DNA from: Candidatus Phosphoribacter hodrii
GTDB taxonomy: Bacteria > Actinomycetota > Actinomycetes > Actinomycetales > Dermatophilaceae
Assembly: GCA_016707175.1 (NCBI GenBank)
Contig: JADJIB010000004.1
Span: forward strand, 372,001-436,000
DNA: 64,000 nucleotides
Reading direction: 5' to 3'
Made by a program: the position numbers and the translations under genes. Below are positions 9,133 through 16,538 of this stretch, piece by piece. The notes under the pieces were generated by a model. The model ran no database searches. It saw only the letters and a list, made by a program, of their open reading frames with translations, and was not told the DNA's origin. Positions within the stretch are counted from its first letter, which is position 1. Every line of letters begins with the position of its first letter.

Positions 9133-9214
9133 GCGCGCGTGGCGGAATTGGCAGACGCGCCAGATTTAGGTTCTGGTGCCTTCGGGTGTGCGGGTTCGAG
9201 TCCCGCCGCGCGCA
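9133..9214 (+). tRNA. tRNA-Leu (anticodon UAG)
   Basis: The acceptor arms GCGCGCG (9133-9139) and CGCGCGC (9207-9213) pair fully, followed by discriminator A. The anticodon arm CCAGA/TCTGG encloses the loop TTTAGGT with anticodon TAG at 9167-9169, which reads CUA-type leucine codons. The T arm is GCGGG-TTCGAGT-CCCGC. The variable region is extended, as in class II tRNAs. CCA is not encoded. A weak GC hairpin (about 9225-9238) follows before the convergent transporter gene. Confidence 0.95.
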
Positions 9215-9263
9215 CTCTCTCTCGGGCGCCTCGGCGCCTCGGCGTCGCCTCGTCGGACGCGAG

Positions 9264-10019
9264 TCAGCGGGTCGCGGCGGGGTCGAAGCCGAAGGGCAAC
9301 TCGAGCCGGTGCGCCGCCATGAGTGCGCTGTTGGCCAGCACCTCTCGGGTCGGGGCGTCGGCGACGATCCGGCCCTGCGCGAGGATGACCGACCGCTCGC
9401 ACAGCTGCAGGGCGTAAGGCAGGTCGTGCGTCACCATGAGGACGGTCACGTCGAGCCCGAGGATGATCTCGGCCAACTCGCGGCGGCTGGCGGGGTCGAG
9501 GTTGGAGGACGGCTCGTCGAGGACGAGGATCTCCGGGCGCATCGCCAGGACCGTCGCCACCGCGACGCGGCGGCGTTGCCCGAAGGACAGGTGGTGTGGC
9601 GGCCGATCGGCGTATGCCGCCATCCCCACCGCCGCGAGCGCTTCAGCGACACGAGCCTCCAACTCGGCTCCGCGCAGCCCGAGGTTGGCCGGACCGAACG
9701 CCACATCGTCGCGGACGGTCGGCATGAACAACTGGTCGTCGGGGTCTTGGAAGACGATCCCGACGCGGCGCCTGATCTCCGGGAGCGTGTCCTTGCCGAC
9801 CGGCATACCGGACACCTCGACGGTGCCGCCCCCGGAGCCCGCGTCGCCCCCGAGAATGCCGTTGAGGTGCAGGACGAGGGTGGTTTTGCCCGCGCCGTTG
9901 GGGCCAAGCAGCGCCACCCGCTCGCCACGATGGACGTGCAGGTCCGCCCCGTCGAGGGCGCGGGTGCCGTCCGGGTAGACGTAGTAGAGGCCCTGGACGT
10001 CGAGCACGGGGGTCGTCAT
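9264..10019 (-). CDS. ECF-type nickel/cobalt transporter ATP-binding protein (CbiO/NikO)
   Basis: This 251-residue ABC ATPase energises import together with the CbiQ-, CbiN- and CbiM-like proteins encoded upstream. Walker A is GPNGAGKTT, the Q-loop is GIVFQDPDDQLF (typical of ECF ATPases), the signature LSFGQRRR, Walker B ILVLDEPSSNLD and the switch histidine VTHD. The ATG at 10019 overlaps the CbiQ stop (ATGA). It is the last gene of a four-gene minus-strand operon; only one ATPase gene is present, as is usual for NikO/CbiO systems. Confidence 0.92.
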   Translation of the reverse strand: MTTPVLDVQGLYYVYPDGTRALDGADLHVHRGERVALLGPNGAGKTTLVLHLNGILGGDAGSGGGTVEVSGMPVGKDTLPEIRRRVGIVFQDPDDQLFMPTVRDDVAFGPANLGLRGAELEARVAEALAAVGMAAYADRPPHHLSFGQRRRVAVATVLAMRPEILVLDEPSSNLDPASRRELAEIILGLDVTVLMVTHDLPYALQLCERSVILAQGRIVADAPTREVLANSALMAAHRLELPFGFDPAATR

Positions 10020-10780
10020 CGGGTCAGCACCGCCGCGCCCATCCCGACTGCGGCCATCGTCGGCAGAGCGGCCGCCACCACCAGGTCTCCCACGCGCAGC
10101 GGGGCCGCGTCGAGGACCGGAAGCGAGCCGGCATACCCGCGCGAGAGCATCGCCAGGTGGACCCGCTCGCCCCGCTCGTAGGACCGCACGAAGAGCGCTC
10201 CGAGGCAGGTGGCGAGCACCGGCCACTGCCGCGGCGAGCGGGCATCGAACCCGCGGGAGGCCAGGGCGATCGACATCCGCCGCAGGTCGCCGGTGACGAC
10301 CTCGACGTAACGAACCATGAAGCCCATGATCTCGACGAGTTGACGGGGCAGGCGCAGCCGGGTGAGGCCGGTGAGCAGGTCGCGTGGCTCGGTGGTCGCT
10401 GCGAGCAGGAGGGCGGCGAGCACGCCGAGGGTTCCCTTCGCCAACAGCGCCCACGCCGCGACCAGGCCCGGTTCCGAGACCGAGAGACCCAGCACGCTGA
10501 TGCGTGGCCCCGTCGCGACGAACGGCAGGACCACGGCGAACACGACGAAGGGCACCTCCACGACGAGCCGCGTGGCGAGGTATGCCGCGGGCACCCGCGC
10601 CGTCCGAGCGACCAGCATGAGGGCGGCGAGGTGGACGGCATAGGGCCAGGTGGCCTCGCGGGGTGTGGCGACGACGAGGAGGACGAAGGCGAGGGTCGAG
10701 ACGATCTTGAGGTGCGCCGGCAACCGGTGAACGGTCGACTGACCGGGCAGGTGCAGGCCGTGCGTGTGCTCAGCGCCCAC
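10016..10780 (-). CDS. ECF transporter T component (CbiQ/NikQ)
   Basis: This 254-residue protein has about five transmembrane helices. The coupling region holds the two Ala-Arg-Gly-type motifs of EcfT proteins: IALASRGFDAR and LAMLSRGYAG, which dock onto the ATPase. The GTG at 10780 is chosen because it overlaps the end of the CbiN-like gene by 11 bases; other in-frame codons lie further inside that gene. It is translationally coupled on both sides. Confidence 0.88.
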   Translation of the reverse strand: MGAEHTHGLHLPGQSTVHRLPAHLKIVSTLAFVLLVVATPREATWPYAVHLAALMLVARTARVPAAYLATRLVVEVPFVVFAVVLPFVATGPRISVLGLSVSEPGLVAAWALLAKGTLGVLAALLLAATTEPRDLLTGLTRLRLPRQLVEIMGFMVRYVEVVTGDLRRMSIALASRGFDARSPRQWPVLATCLGALFVRSYERGERVHLAMLSRGYAGSLPVLDAAPLRVGDLVVAAALPTMAAVGMGAAVLTR

Positions 10781-11042
10781 GCGGTGACCTTGCCGAACGA
10801 CGGCGCAGGACCGCGGTGAGCCCGAGCCCGACGGCGAGGACCAGGGCGACTCCCACCACCCCACCGAGGCCGTCATAGGACAAGAGGCCGGACCGTTCGA
10901 CGGCCTGGCCGGAGATGCCCTGATCTGCGGCCACCCGCTCGAGCCCGTCCGGAGCGGTCGACGCGAAGCGGCTCAAGACCCCGGCCACCAGCAGCGTCAC
11001 CAGCACGCCGAGCGCCCACCACCGGCGACCGTGACCGCTCAT
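10770..11042 (-). CDS. PDGLE-domain small membrane component (CbiN/NikN-like)
   Basis: This 90-residue protein has two transmembrane helices. The external loop contains APDGLERVAADQ, the PDGLE signature found in the small accessory subunit of nickel and cobalt ECF importers. It is needed with the M component for substrate binding in characterised Cbi/Nik systems. The start overlaps the CbiM stop by four bases. The family resemblance is short but unambiguous in this position. Confidence 0.88.
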   Translation of the reverse strand: MSGHGRRWWALGVLVTLLVAGVLSRFASTAPDGLERVAADQGISGQAVERSGLLSYDGLGGVVGVALVLAVGLGLTAVLRRRSARSPRGR

Positions 11043-11740
11043 GCCCGGTGTCCGGACGACGGAGCCGGGGCGGCAGCCTGGATCGACGCGGCTCGGATGC
11101 GGCGGGCGCCGTGAACGAGGTCGGGGCGAACGGCGACCACGCTGCCGACGACCAGCGCGGTGAGGACTCCTTCGCCGACACCGATGAGGGTGTGGACACT
11201 GGCCATCGCTGCCACCAACGAGCCGGCGTCCAGGGGCGCCGTCCCGCCGACCATGAACAGTCCGGCGAAGGTGAGGGCGGCCATCGGCACCGAGGCGAAG
11301 CCACCGATCCCGGCGGCCAATGGCACCGAGCCGATCCGCCGGGGGAGGACAGCCAGCGCGAGGCGGAACACGGCATACCCGGTCCACACCCCAACCACGC
11401 CCATGAGAGTGATGTTCGTCCCGAGCGCACTGAGCCCACCGTCGGCGAAGAGCAGACCCTGCACGAGCAGGACGACGGTCAGGCACAACGTCGCCGTCCA
11501 CGGTCCGACGAGGACCGCGGCGAGCGCGCCGCCGATGAGGTGACCCGACGTGCCGGCGGCCACGGGGAAGTTGATCATCTGGGCGGCGAAGACGAAGGTG
11601 GCGACGAGACCGGCCAGCGGGGCGGCTCGATCGTCGAGCTCGCGGCGTGCGCCGCGCAGGGAAAGTGCGACAGCGCTCGCGGCGACGGCCGCGGTGGCCA
11701 GGGAGGTCGGCAGATCGAGGAAGCCGTCAGGGACGTGCAC
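11039..11740 (-). CDS. ECF transporter substrate-binding component (CbiM/NikM)
   Basis: This 233-residue integral membrane S component begins MHVPDGFLD: the N-terminal Met-His-(X) start that supplies metal ligands in NikM/CbiM, where His2 is conserved. About seven helices follow. Conserved blocks are QMINFPVAAGTSGHLIGG and the histidine in ASVHTLIGVGEG. The GTG at 11740 has a strong AAGGAGG Shine-Dalgarno a few bases upstream. A Nur-like box sits upstream, so nickel is the more likely substrate; cobalt cannot be excluded. Confidence 0.9.
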   Translation of the reverse strand: MHVPDGFLDLPTSLATAAVAASAVALSLRGARRELDDRAAPLAGLVATFVFAAQMINFPVAAGTSGHLIGGALAAVLVGPWTATLCLTVVLLVQGLLFADGGLSALGTNITLMGVVGVWTGYAVFRLALAVLPRRIGSVPLAAGIGGFASVPMAALTFAGLFMVGGTAPLDAGSLVAAMASVHTLIGVGEGVLTALVVGSVVAVRPDLVHGARRIRAASIQAAAPAPSSGHRA

Positions 11741-11849
11741 GGCGGCCTCCTTGCGGCTTGGCGGATCGGGCGGGGCGGCTGCTGTCGGCGGGGCGGGGTA
11801 CGGTGTCCGACAGGGCGACCCGAGCGGGTCGAATCCCAGCCATCCTCAG

Positions 11850-11855
11850 ATCTTA
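11850..11855 (-). promoter_or_regulatory. -10 element of the nickel/cobalt importer operon
   Basis: Read on the minus strand this is TAAGAT, directly downstream of the inverted repeat at 11856-11872. It would give a 5' leader of about 100 bases before the GTG at 11740. I see no riboswitch-like conserved core in that leader. Confidence 0.45.
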
Positions 11856-11872
11856 TTGCAAATCATTCGCAA
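11856..11872. promoter_or_regulatory. Nur-type metalloregulator box
   Basis: TTGCAA, five bases, then TCGCAA form a near-perfect inverted repeat matching the N5-spaced TTGCAA pattern described for the nickel regulator Nur (Fur family) of Streptomyces. It covers the spacer region of the predicted importer promoter and the promoter region of the divergent peroxiredoxin gene. Nickel-dependent repression of the importer is the expected effect. The regulator gene itself is not in this window. Confidence 0.65.
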
Positions 11873-11881
11873 TAGTCGACC

Positions 11882-12361
11882 GTGGGAGTCACCGTGACGA
11901 CACGCTTGCAGGCGGGCGACATCGCCCCCGAGTTCACCCTCAGCGACGACACCGACCAGTCGGTCTCGCTGGCCGACTTCCGCGGGCAGCGGGTCATCGT
12001 CTACTTCTACCCGGCGGCCCTCACTCCCGGGTGCACCACCCAGGCGTGCGACTTCTCCGACTCCCTCGACGCGCTCGCCGCGCAGGGGTATGCCGTGCTC
12101 GGCATCTCGCCGGATGCCCCGGCCAAGCTCGCGAAGTTCCGCGCCAAGGAGGGGCTGACGATCACGCTGTTGTCCGACCCCGACAAGTCGACGCTCACGG
12201 CCTACGGCGCCTTCGGCGAGAAGAAGCTCTACGGCAAGACCGTCGTCGGAGTCATCCGTTCGACGTTCGTCGTGGACGCCGACGGGGTCATCGCCGACGC
12301 TCGATACAACGTCAAGGCCACCGGTCACGTCGCCAAGCTCCGGCACGACCTCGGCCTCTGA
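11882..12361 (+). CDS. bcp: Peroxiredoxin (Bcp/PrxQ type)
   Basis: This 159-residue thiol peroxidase reduces hydroperoxides. The peroxidatic motif LTPGCTTQACDF carries the catalytic cysteine and a resolving cysteine five residues on, as in PrxQ. The partner segments VYFYP, GISPD and LLSDPD are present. The GTG at 11882 lies a few bases after an AATAGT -10 that adjoins the Nur-like box, so metal control of this gene too is possible. A GTG at 11894 is an alternative start. It is divergent from the nickel/cobalt importer. Confidence 0.92.
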   Translation: MGVTVTTRLQAGDIAPEFTLSDDTDQSVSLADFRGQRVIVYFYPAALTPGCTTQACDFSDSLDALAAQGYAVLGISPDAPAKLAKFRAKEGLTITLLSDPDKSTLTAYGAFGEKKLYGKTVVGVIRSTFVVDADGVIADARYNVKATGHVAKLRHDLGL

Positions 12362-12405
12362 GCGCCCGCCCATTAGGCTTTGCCCCAGGACGAAGGGAGC
12401 GCTCG

Positions 12406-12672
12406 ATGAGCGAGCAGGGACAATCGGTCGAACAGCTCCAAGCGGAGATCGAGGCGGCTCGCTCCCGGCTGTCCCGAACCATCGACGAGTTGACCTATCG
12501 AGCGCAGCCGCAGCAGATCGTCGCCCGCCAGACCGAGGCCGCGAAGGCATCCCTCATGGCGGCGACCCACGACGACGACGGCGGTTTGCGCACCGAGCGC
12601 ATCGCGGCCGTCCTCGCGGTCGTCGCGGCCTTGGCCATCGGGCTGGGCCTGCTGCGCCGGCGCCGGGGCTAG
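12406..12672 (+). CDS. DUF3618 small membrane-anchored protein
   Basis: This 88-residue protein has an N-terminal helical segment (VEQLQAEIEAARSRLSRTID, then ELTYRAQPQQ) typical of DUF3618, a linker, and one C-terminal transmembrane helix (about 68-83) ending in RRRRG on the cytoplasmic side. The function is unknown in the family. The ATG at 12406 has a GAAGGGAG Shine-Dalgarno, and TAGGCT (12374-12379) may be its -10. It is followed by the GroES-like gene after 12 bases. Confidence 0.82.
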   Translation: MSEQGQSVEQLQAEIEAARSRLSRTIDELTYRAQPQQIVARQTEAAKASLMAATHDDDGGLRTERIAAVLAVVAALAIGLGLLRRRRG

Positions 12673-12684
12673 TCCACCGCCGAG

Positions 12685-13035
12685 ATGCCACCTAGTGCCG
12701 CACCGGCGGCCAGCACTTCTGACCGGTTGCCCATCCGAATGCTCTTCGATCGGGTTCTGGTCTCCATCGACTCCGAGAAGGGCGAGCGCACCTCCGGAGG
12801 CGGCATCCTCATCCCCGCTACGGCGTCGGTCGGCAAACGACTGGCCTGGGCGATCGTCGTGGCCACCGGCGGCAATGTCCGGCAGGTGCAGTCGGGTGAC
12901 CGGGTGCTCTACGACCCCGAGGACCGGCACGAGGTCGAGTTGCAGTCCAAGGGCTACATCTTGTTGCGCGAGAAGGACATTCACGCGGTAGCTGCCTCGC
13001 GCGTCGATGACGGCAACACGGGCCTCTACCTCTGA
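12685..13035 (+). CDS. GroES-like co-chaperonin domain protein
   Basis: This 116-residue protein matches the Cpn10 fold: PIRMLFDRVLVSID at the start, a SGGGILIP segment in the mobile-loop position, SGDRVLYDPED and the late KGYILLREKDIHAV strand. Genuine GroES proteins have a dome loop and a GTGK-type mobile loop that are altered here, and no groEL lies nearby. It may therefore be a paralogue with a different partner. The start ATG at 12685 lies 12 bases after the DUF3618 gene. Confidence 0.8.
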   Translation: MPPSAAPAASTSDRLPIRMLFDRVLVSIDSEKGERTSGGGILIPATASVGKRLAWAIVVATGGNVRQVQSGDRVLYDPEDRHEVELQSKGYILLREKDIHAVAASRVDDGNTGLYL

Positions 13036-13085
13036 AGGCTGCTCGCGAGGGTGCTTCGACAGCCAGGTGACCCCCAGGTATGCCG

Positions 13086-13115
13086 CGAGGGCGGCTCCCG
13101 TAGGAACCGCCCTCG
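13086..13115. terminator. Hairpin terminator between GroES-like gene and tRNA-Lys
   Basis: CGAGGGCGG and CCGCCCTCG form a perfect nine-base stem with a 12-base loop. It lies between two converging transcripts and could serve both. There is no U-tract. A GTATGCCG copy (13078-13085) abuts the left arm. Confidence 0.6.
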
Positions 13116-13120
13116 TGTGG

Positions 13121-13192
13121 TGCGCCGCCAGGGATTCGAACCCCGAACCCAGTGATTAAGAGTCACTTGCTCTGCCATTGAGCTAGCGGCGC
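13121..13192 (-). tRNA. tRNA-Lys (anticodon CUU)
   Basis: On the minus strand, acceptor arms GCGCCGC and GCGGCGC pair fully with discriminator A. The anticodon arm AGTGA/TCACT holds the loop CTCTTAA with anticodon CTT (complement of 13158-13160). The T arm CGGGG-TTCGAAT-CCCTG has one wobble pair. CCA is not encoded. Confidence 0.95.
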
Positions 13193-13289
13193 TGGGCCGA
13201 GCCGAAACTCTACACGCTGGGTCGGGCGTGGTGGAAATCGGTTCCTGCCGTACCCTCCTGCGAGCGTGGCGAACGACGCTGCGCCTGGG

Positions 13290-13934
13290 TCAACGACGCT
13301 TGCGGCGGCTTTCCCAGACGCCCGTGAGGCCGGCCAGAGCCAGCAGGGCGCCGCCGATGTAGAGCCAGGTCATACCGTCCTGGCGTTGCGATCCGGTCGT
13401 TGGTGTCGCGCTGGTCATGCTGTCGGTCGTCGCTGCGCCTGAGCCGGCGCTGGGGTTGCTGGAAGCGCTCGTCGTGCTCGGGGCGCTGGCTGCGGCGGTC
13501 GGGGTGGGTCCGGTGCTGGTCGGCGTCCGGGTGGGGCCCGTGACGGTGAAACTCGTCTCGCCGGAGATGGGGTGTCCGTCGGCGCTGACGACGCGGTAGG
13601 CGATCCGGTAGGTCCCGGGGCCCGGGTCGGCCAAGGTGGCGCGCAGCACCGTGCCGGTAGCGGTTGCCGGGTTGAGCGCGACGACATCGCCCGAGCGACT
13701 GAGGGCCAGCTGGGCGAAGCGGGGGTTGATCTCCTCGTTGAAGGTCAGCACCAACTCGGTCGGCCCCGACGCCAGCACCGCTTGGTCGGCGGGGACGGCG
13801 CTCACGAGGGCGCTGTGCGCGGGCGCTGCGGCATACGGCATCGGGGTGGCCACGGCGCTGGGAGGCGAGGTGAGTGAGCCGAGGGTCACGGCAAGCCCTG
13901 CCACCGCGACGGCCACGAACCGTCCAACCACCAT
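13290..13934 (-). CDS. CopC-domain secreted/membrane-anchored protein
   Basis: This 214-residue protein has a signal peptide (about 1-30, ending near SAVATPMPYA), a CopC domain (about 32-130) and a Thr/Ser/Pro-rich stalk. It ends in a transmembrane helix (WLYIGGALLALAGLTGVW) with the basic tail ESRRKRR. Potential Cu(II) ligands are the histidine in PAHSALVSAVPAD and the one in VSADGHPISGETSF. CopC proteins bind copper outside the membrane. No CopD gene is adjacent. The ATG at 13934 is preferred over upstream codons that run into the tRNA-His gene. Confidence 0.85.
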   Translation of the reverse strand: MVVGRFVAVAVAGLAVTLGSLTSPPSAVATPMPYAAAPAHSALVSAVPADQAVLASGPTELVLTFNEEINPRFAQLALSRSGDVVALNPATATGTVLRATLADPGPGTYRIAYRVVSADGHPISGETSFTVTGPTRTPTSTGPTPTAAASAPSTTSASSNPSAGSGAATTDSMTSATPTTGSQRQDGMTWLYIGGALLALAGLTGVWESRRKRR

Positions 13935-14020
13935 CGGGTCGCCCCTTCGACGAACGATGTCGACCTGAACAGTCGTTCGAACATCGCGACGCTCGAAACG
14001 CGCGACGCTCAAACGCATGG

Positions 14021-14094
14021 GGTGAGTGACGGGGCTTGAACCCGCGACCCCCGGGACCACAACCCGGTGCTCTACCAGCTGAGCTACACCCACC
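14021..14094 (-). tRNA. tRNA-His (anticodon GUG)
   Basis: On the minus strand the acceptor GTGGGTG pairs with CACTCAC (one G-U), and an encoded G at position -1 (14094) faces the discriminator C, the identity mark of tRNA-His. The anticodon arm CCGGG/CCCGG holds TTGTGGT with anticodon GTG (complement of 14058-14060). CCA is not encoded. Confidence 0.95.
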
Positions 14095-14126
14095 ATGGAC
14101 ATGACCCGAAAGCCACGCACAGCCGC

Positions 14127-14837
14127 CTATCGTACCGGGTCGGCAACAGTGCTGTTGACCGCCGGGTGAACGACGACGTGCCGCTCGCCGAGAGCCCGCG
14201 CCGTTGCGGAGTCCGGCCCCGGCTGGGGCACGAAGACCGCCTCACGGTAGTAGCGCAACTCCGCGATCGACTCGCGGATGTCGGCCAGGGCTCGGTGCCC
14301 CCCAGACTTCGAGGGGGAGTTGTGATACGCCCGGGGGTACCAGCGACGGGATAGTTCCTTGATCGACGAGACATCGATGACCCGGTAGTGCAGCCACCCC
14401 TCCAGCTCGGGCATGTCCCGGGCGAGGAAGGTGCGGTCCGTGCCGACGGTGTTCCCCGCCAACACCGCCTTGCGGGGCTCAGGCACCCACTCCCGGACGT
14501 AGGCGAGCACCCGCTCCTCGGCCTCCCGAAGCGAGACGCCCGTAGGGAGTTCGGCAAGCAGGCCCGAGGTCGTGTGCATGTCGACGACGAAAGGATCCAT
14601 CTGGGCCACCGACTCCGGCGGGGGACAGATGACCACGTCGACGCCTTCGCCCAGGACGGTGAGCTCGTAGTCGGTGACCAGCGCGGCGACCTCGACCAGC
14701 GCGTCGGCCTGCAGTGACAGGCCGGTCATCTCGCAGTCGATCCAGACGATCCGATCGGCGAGGGCTCGGTCGCCGCCGGAGGAACCGGCGGTCGGCGAGG
14801 AGGTGGGGGTGGTCGACGCGTTGGTGCTCATGCTCAC
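14127..14837 (-). CDS. orn: Oligoribonuclease
   Basis: Orn degrades two- to five-nucleotide RNAs and pGpG. The 236-residue protein has the DEDDh exonuclease motifs: VWIDCEMTGL (Asp and Glu), the mid-domain aspartate in GNTVGTDRTFLARD, and HRALADIRESI (His and Asp). A Ser/Thr-rich N-terminal extension of about 25 residues precedes the catalytic core. The GTG at 14837 is chosen because TAACCT (14844-14849, minus strand) ends six bases before it; an ATG two codons later is an alternative. It is divergent from the PrsW gene. Confidence 0.94.
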   Translation of the reverse strand: MSMSTNASTTPTSSPTAGSSGGDRALADRIVWIDCEMTGLSLQADALVEVAALVTDYELTVLGEGVDVVICPPPESVAQMDPFVVDMHTTSGLLAELPTGVSLREAEERVLAYVREWVPEPRKAVLAGNTVGTDRTFLARDMPELEGWLHYRVIDVSSIKELSRRWYPRAYHNSPSKSGGHRALADIRESIAELRYYREAVFVPQPGPDSATARALGERHVVVHPAVNSTVADPVR

Positions 14838-14843
14838 GGCACC

Positions 14844-14849
14844 AGGTTA
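14844..14849 (-). promoter_or_regulatory. -10 element of leaderless orn promoter
   Basis: TAACCT on the minus strand, six bases before the GTG of orn. Confidence 0.5.
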
Positions 14850-14878
14850 GAGGCCCCGGGGGCTGCGCTGCGCTGGAC

Positions 14879-14884
14879 TAGTCT
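14879..14884 (+). promoter_or_regulatory. -10 element of leaderless PrsW-family gene promoter
   Basis: TAGTCT ends seven bases before the ATG at 14892. The same hexamer and spacing are seen upstream of rph. Confidence 0.55.
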
Positions 14885-14891
14885 GTCGGCC

Positions 14892-16088
14892 ATGTCGACG
14901 GGGGGATCTGGGGTGCCGGGCTGGGACTCGGGGACGGCGGCATACCCGATGCCGGGTCCTGGCGTCCCCAACCCGACGAGGCGCCCGGAACGGCGCGGCT
15001 GGGTGACGACCGGCGTGATCATCTCGGTCTTCCTCATCTCGCTCGCTATGTTGTCGGTGTTCTTCGGGATCGACATCGGGATCGGCAACTCTCTGGTGGC
15101 GGCTGCGGTCTCCGCGGTTCCGCTCCTGGTGGTCGTGCCGGTCTTCCTCTGGGTCGACCGGATGGAGGCCGAGCCGGTCCGCTACCTGATCTTCGCCTTC
15201 CTCTGGGGAGCGCTGTGCGCGGCCGTCGGCGCGATCATCCTCAACACCGGGATCCACCTGATCTTCCTTGCGGCCCACACCGACAACGCCGACGCGGTGA
15301 CTGCCGTCGTCAGCGCTCCGTTGGTCGAGGAGACGCTCAAGGGCGCCGCGATCCTCTTCATTGCGTGGCGACGGCGACGCGAGTTCGACGGGGTGATCGA
15401 CGGAATCGTCTATGCCGGGATGGCCGGAGCGGGGTTCGCGTTCAGCGAGAACATCCTCTATCTGGGGCGTGCCTTCGCCGAGGCGGGGACGTCAGGTCTG
15501 ACCGAGGTGTTCTTCCTGCGGTGCCTCATGGGGCCGTTCGCGCACCCGCTGTTCACGGCGTGCACGGGGATCGGGATCGGCCTGGCCGCGACGGTGGCGC
15601 GATCCGCGGCCGCTCGGATCGCCTACGGGACTGCGGGGTTGGTGGCCGCGATGGGCCTGCACGCGATCTGGAACCTCAGCGCGTCGGTGGGCGCCTACCT
15701 GCAGGTCTACCTCGCCTTCCAGATGCCGATCTTCGCCGTCTTCCTTGTCGGGTTGGTCCTGCTGCGCCAGCGCGAAGCGGGGTTGGTGCGGCGCTACCTG
15801 TCGCAGTACGCCGATGCTGGTTGGTTCACCAGAGCCGAGGTCGAGATGTTGTCCTCGATGGGGCAACGCCGGTCGGCGCGCGCGTGGGCCCGCGGTTTGG
15901 GGGGACGTGCGGCCGTGCGGTCGATGCGCGCCTTCCAGGACAGTGCCAGTGACCTCGCCCTGCTGCGGGCGCGGATCGTGCGGGGTTCAGCCGAGCCCGG
16001 CGCCGGTGCCCATGAGCGCGATCTGTTGGACGCCGTGACGGCCAACCGCGGGGTCGTCGTCGGCCAGGTCAGCCCCCGCGACCGCTGA
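14892..16088 (+). CDS. PrsW-family intramembrane metalloprotease
   Basis: This 398-residue protein has a Pro/Gly-rich N-terminus, about eight transmembrane helices and a cytoplasmic C-terminal tail of roughly 100 residues. The catalytic signatures of PrsW-type glutamic/zinc proteases are present: APLVEETLKG (Glu146-Glu147, Lys150), FAFSENILY (Glu186-Asn187) and PFAHPLFTACTG (His218). In Bacillus, PrsW cleaves an anti-sigma factor; the substrate here is unknown and no sigma/anti-sigma pair is adjacent. The ATG is supported by the leaderless -10 seven bases upstream. Confidence 0.9.
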   Translation: MSTGGSGVPGWDSGTAAYPMPGPGVPNPTRRPERRGWVTTGVIISVFLISLAMLSVFFGIDIGIGNSLVAAAVSAVPLLVVVPVFLWVDRMEAEPVRYLIFAFLWGALCAAVGAIILNTGIHLIFLAAHTDNADAVTAVVSAPLVEETLKGAAILFIAWRRRREFDGVIDGIVYAGMAGAGFAFSENILYLGRAFAEAGTSGLTEVFFLRCLMGPFAHPLFTACTGIGIGLAATVARSAAARIAYGTAGLVAAMGLHAIWNLSASVGAYLQVYLAFQMPIFAVFLVGLVLLRQREAGLVRRYLSQYADAGWFTRAEVEMLSSMGQRRSARAWARGLGGRAAVRSMRAFQDSASDLALLRARIVRGSAEPGAGAHERDLLDAVTANRGVVVGQVSPRDR

Positions 16089-16181
16089 GTGCGTGGGTGG
16101 GCGCCTTGTGCCCGGGGTATGCCGTCCGGCCGGCTTCGGAGGTTCGTCGCGGCGCGGGGGAGCACGCCACATAGACTGGGG

Positions 16182-16187
16182 CGCCGG
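16182..16187 (+). promoter_or_regulatory. -10 element of tRNA-Arg promoter
   Basis: TAGACT lies 27 bases before the tRNA 5' end. Confidence 0.4.
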
Positions 16188-16214
16188 ACCGTCGGCTGCT
16201 CCGTCGGCCCAACT

Positions 16215-16287
16215 GCCCCCGTAGCACAACGGATAGTGCAGCGGCCTTCTAATCCGCAGGTTGCAGGTTCGAGTCCTGCCGGGGGCG
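16215..16287 (+). tRNA. tRNA-Arg (anticodon UCU)
   Basis: The acceptor arms GCCCCCG (16215-16221) and CGGGGGC (16280-16286) pair fully, with discriminator G. The anticodon loop CTTCTAA carries TCT at 16248-16250; the closing pair of that stem (C-U) is mismatched. The T arm is GCAGG-TTCGAGT-CCTGC. CCA is not encoded. The last seven bases of the acceptor are also the first bases of the tandem repeat that follows. Confidence 0.93.
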
Positions 16288-16442
16288 CGCCAGCGCCCAC
16301 GGCAGAAGGCAACAGGGGCTCGAACGACGTGAGAGCCCCGACGGGGGCGCGCCAGCGCCCACGGCAGAAGGCAACAGGGGCTCGAACGACGTGAGAGCCC
16401 CGACGGGGGCGCGCCAGCGCCCACGGCAGAAGGCAACAGGGG
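16280..16442 (+). repeat. 62-bp tandem repeat, about 2.6 copies, starting inside the tRNA-Arg 3' end
   Basis: Units start at 16280, 16342 and 16404. The first two are complete and the third matches for 39 bases. Each unit begins with the tRNA acceptor sequence CGGGGGC and contains a GGGGCTC/GAGCCCC hairpin that could end the tRNA transcript. No integrase or other element gene is adjacent. Slippage duplication, or a remnant of integration at the tRNA end, are both possible. Confidence 0.9.
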
Positions 16443-16538
16443 ACATGAACCTCTGTGCGAACGTGCGACACACCCGGCCCGGGGCGTGTCGGGGCTGCAT
16501 GTGTTGAGACGGGCCGATGGACTTGGAAGGATGCGCCT

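Noticed and set aside
11741..11843. Cobalamin or NiCo riboswitch in the importer leader
   Set aside because: I see no conserved riboswitch core; the Nur-like box explains control better.
16280..16442. Tandem repeat as a CRISPR array
   Set aside because: The units are contiguous copies with no unique spacers, and no cas genes are near.
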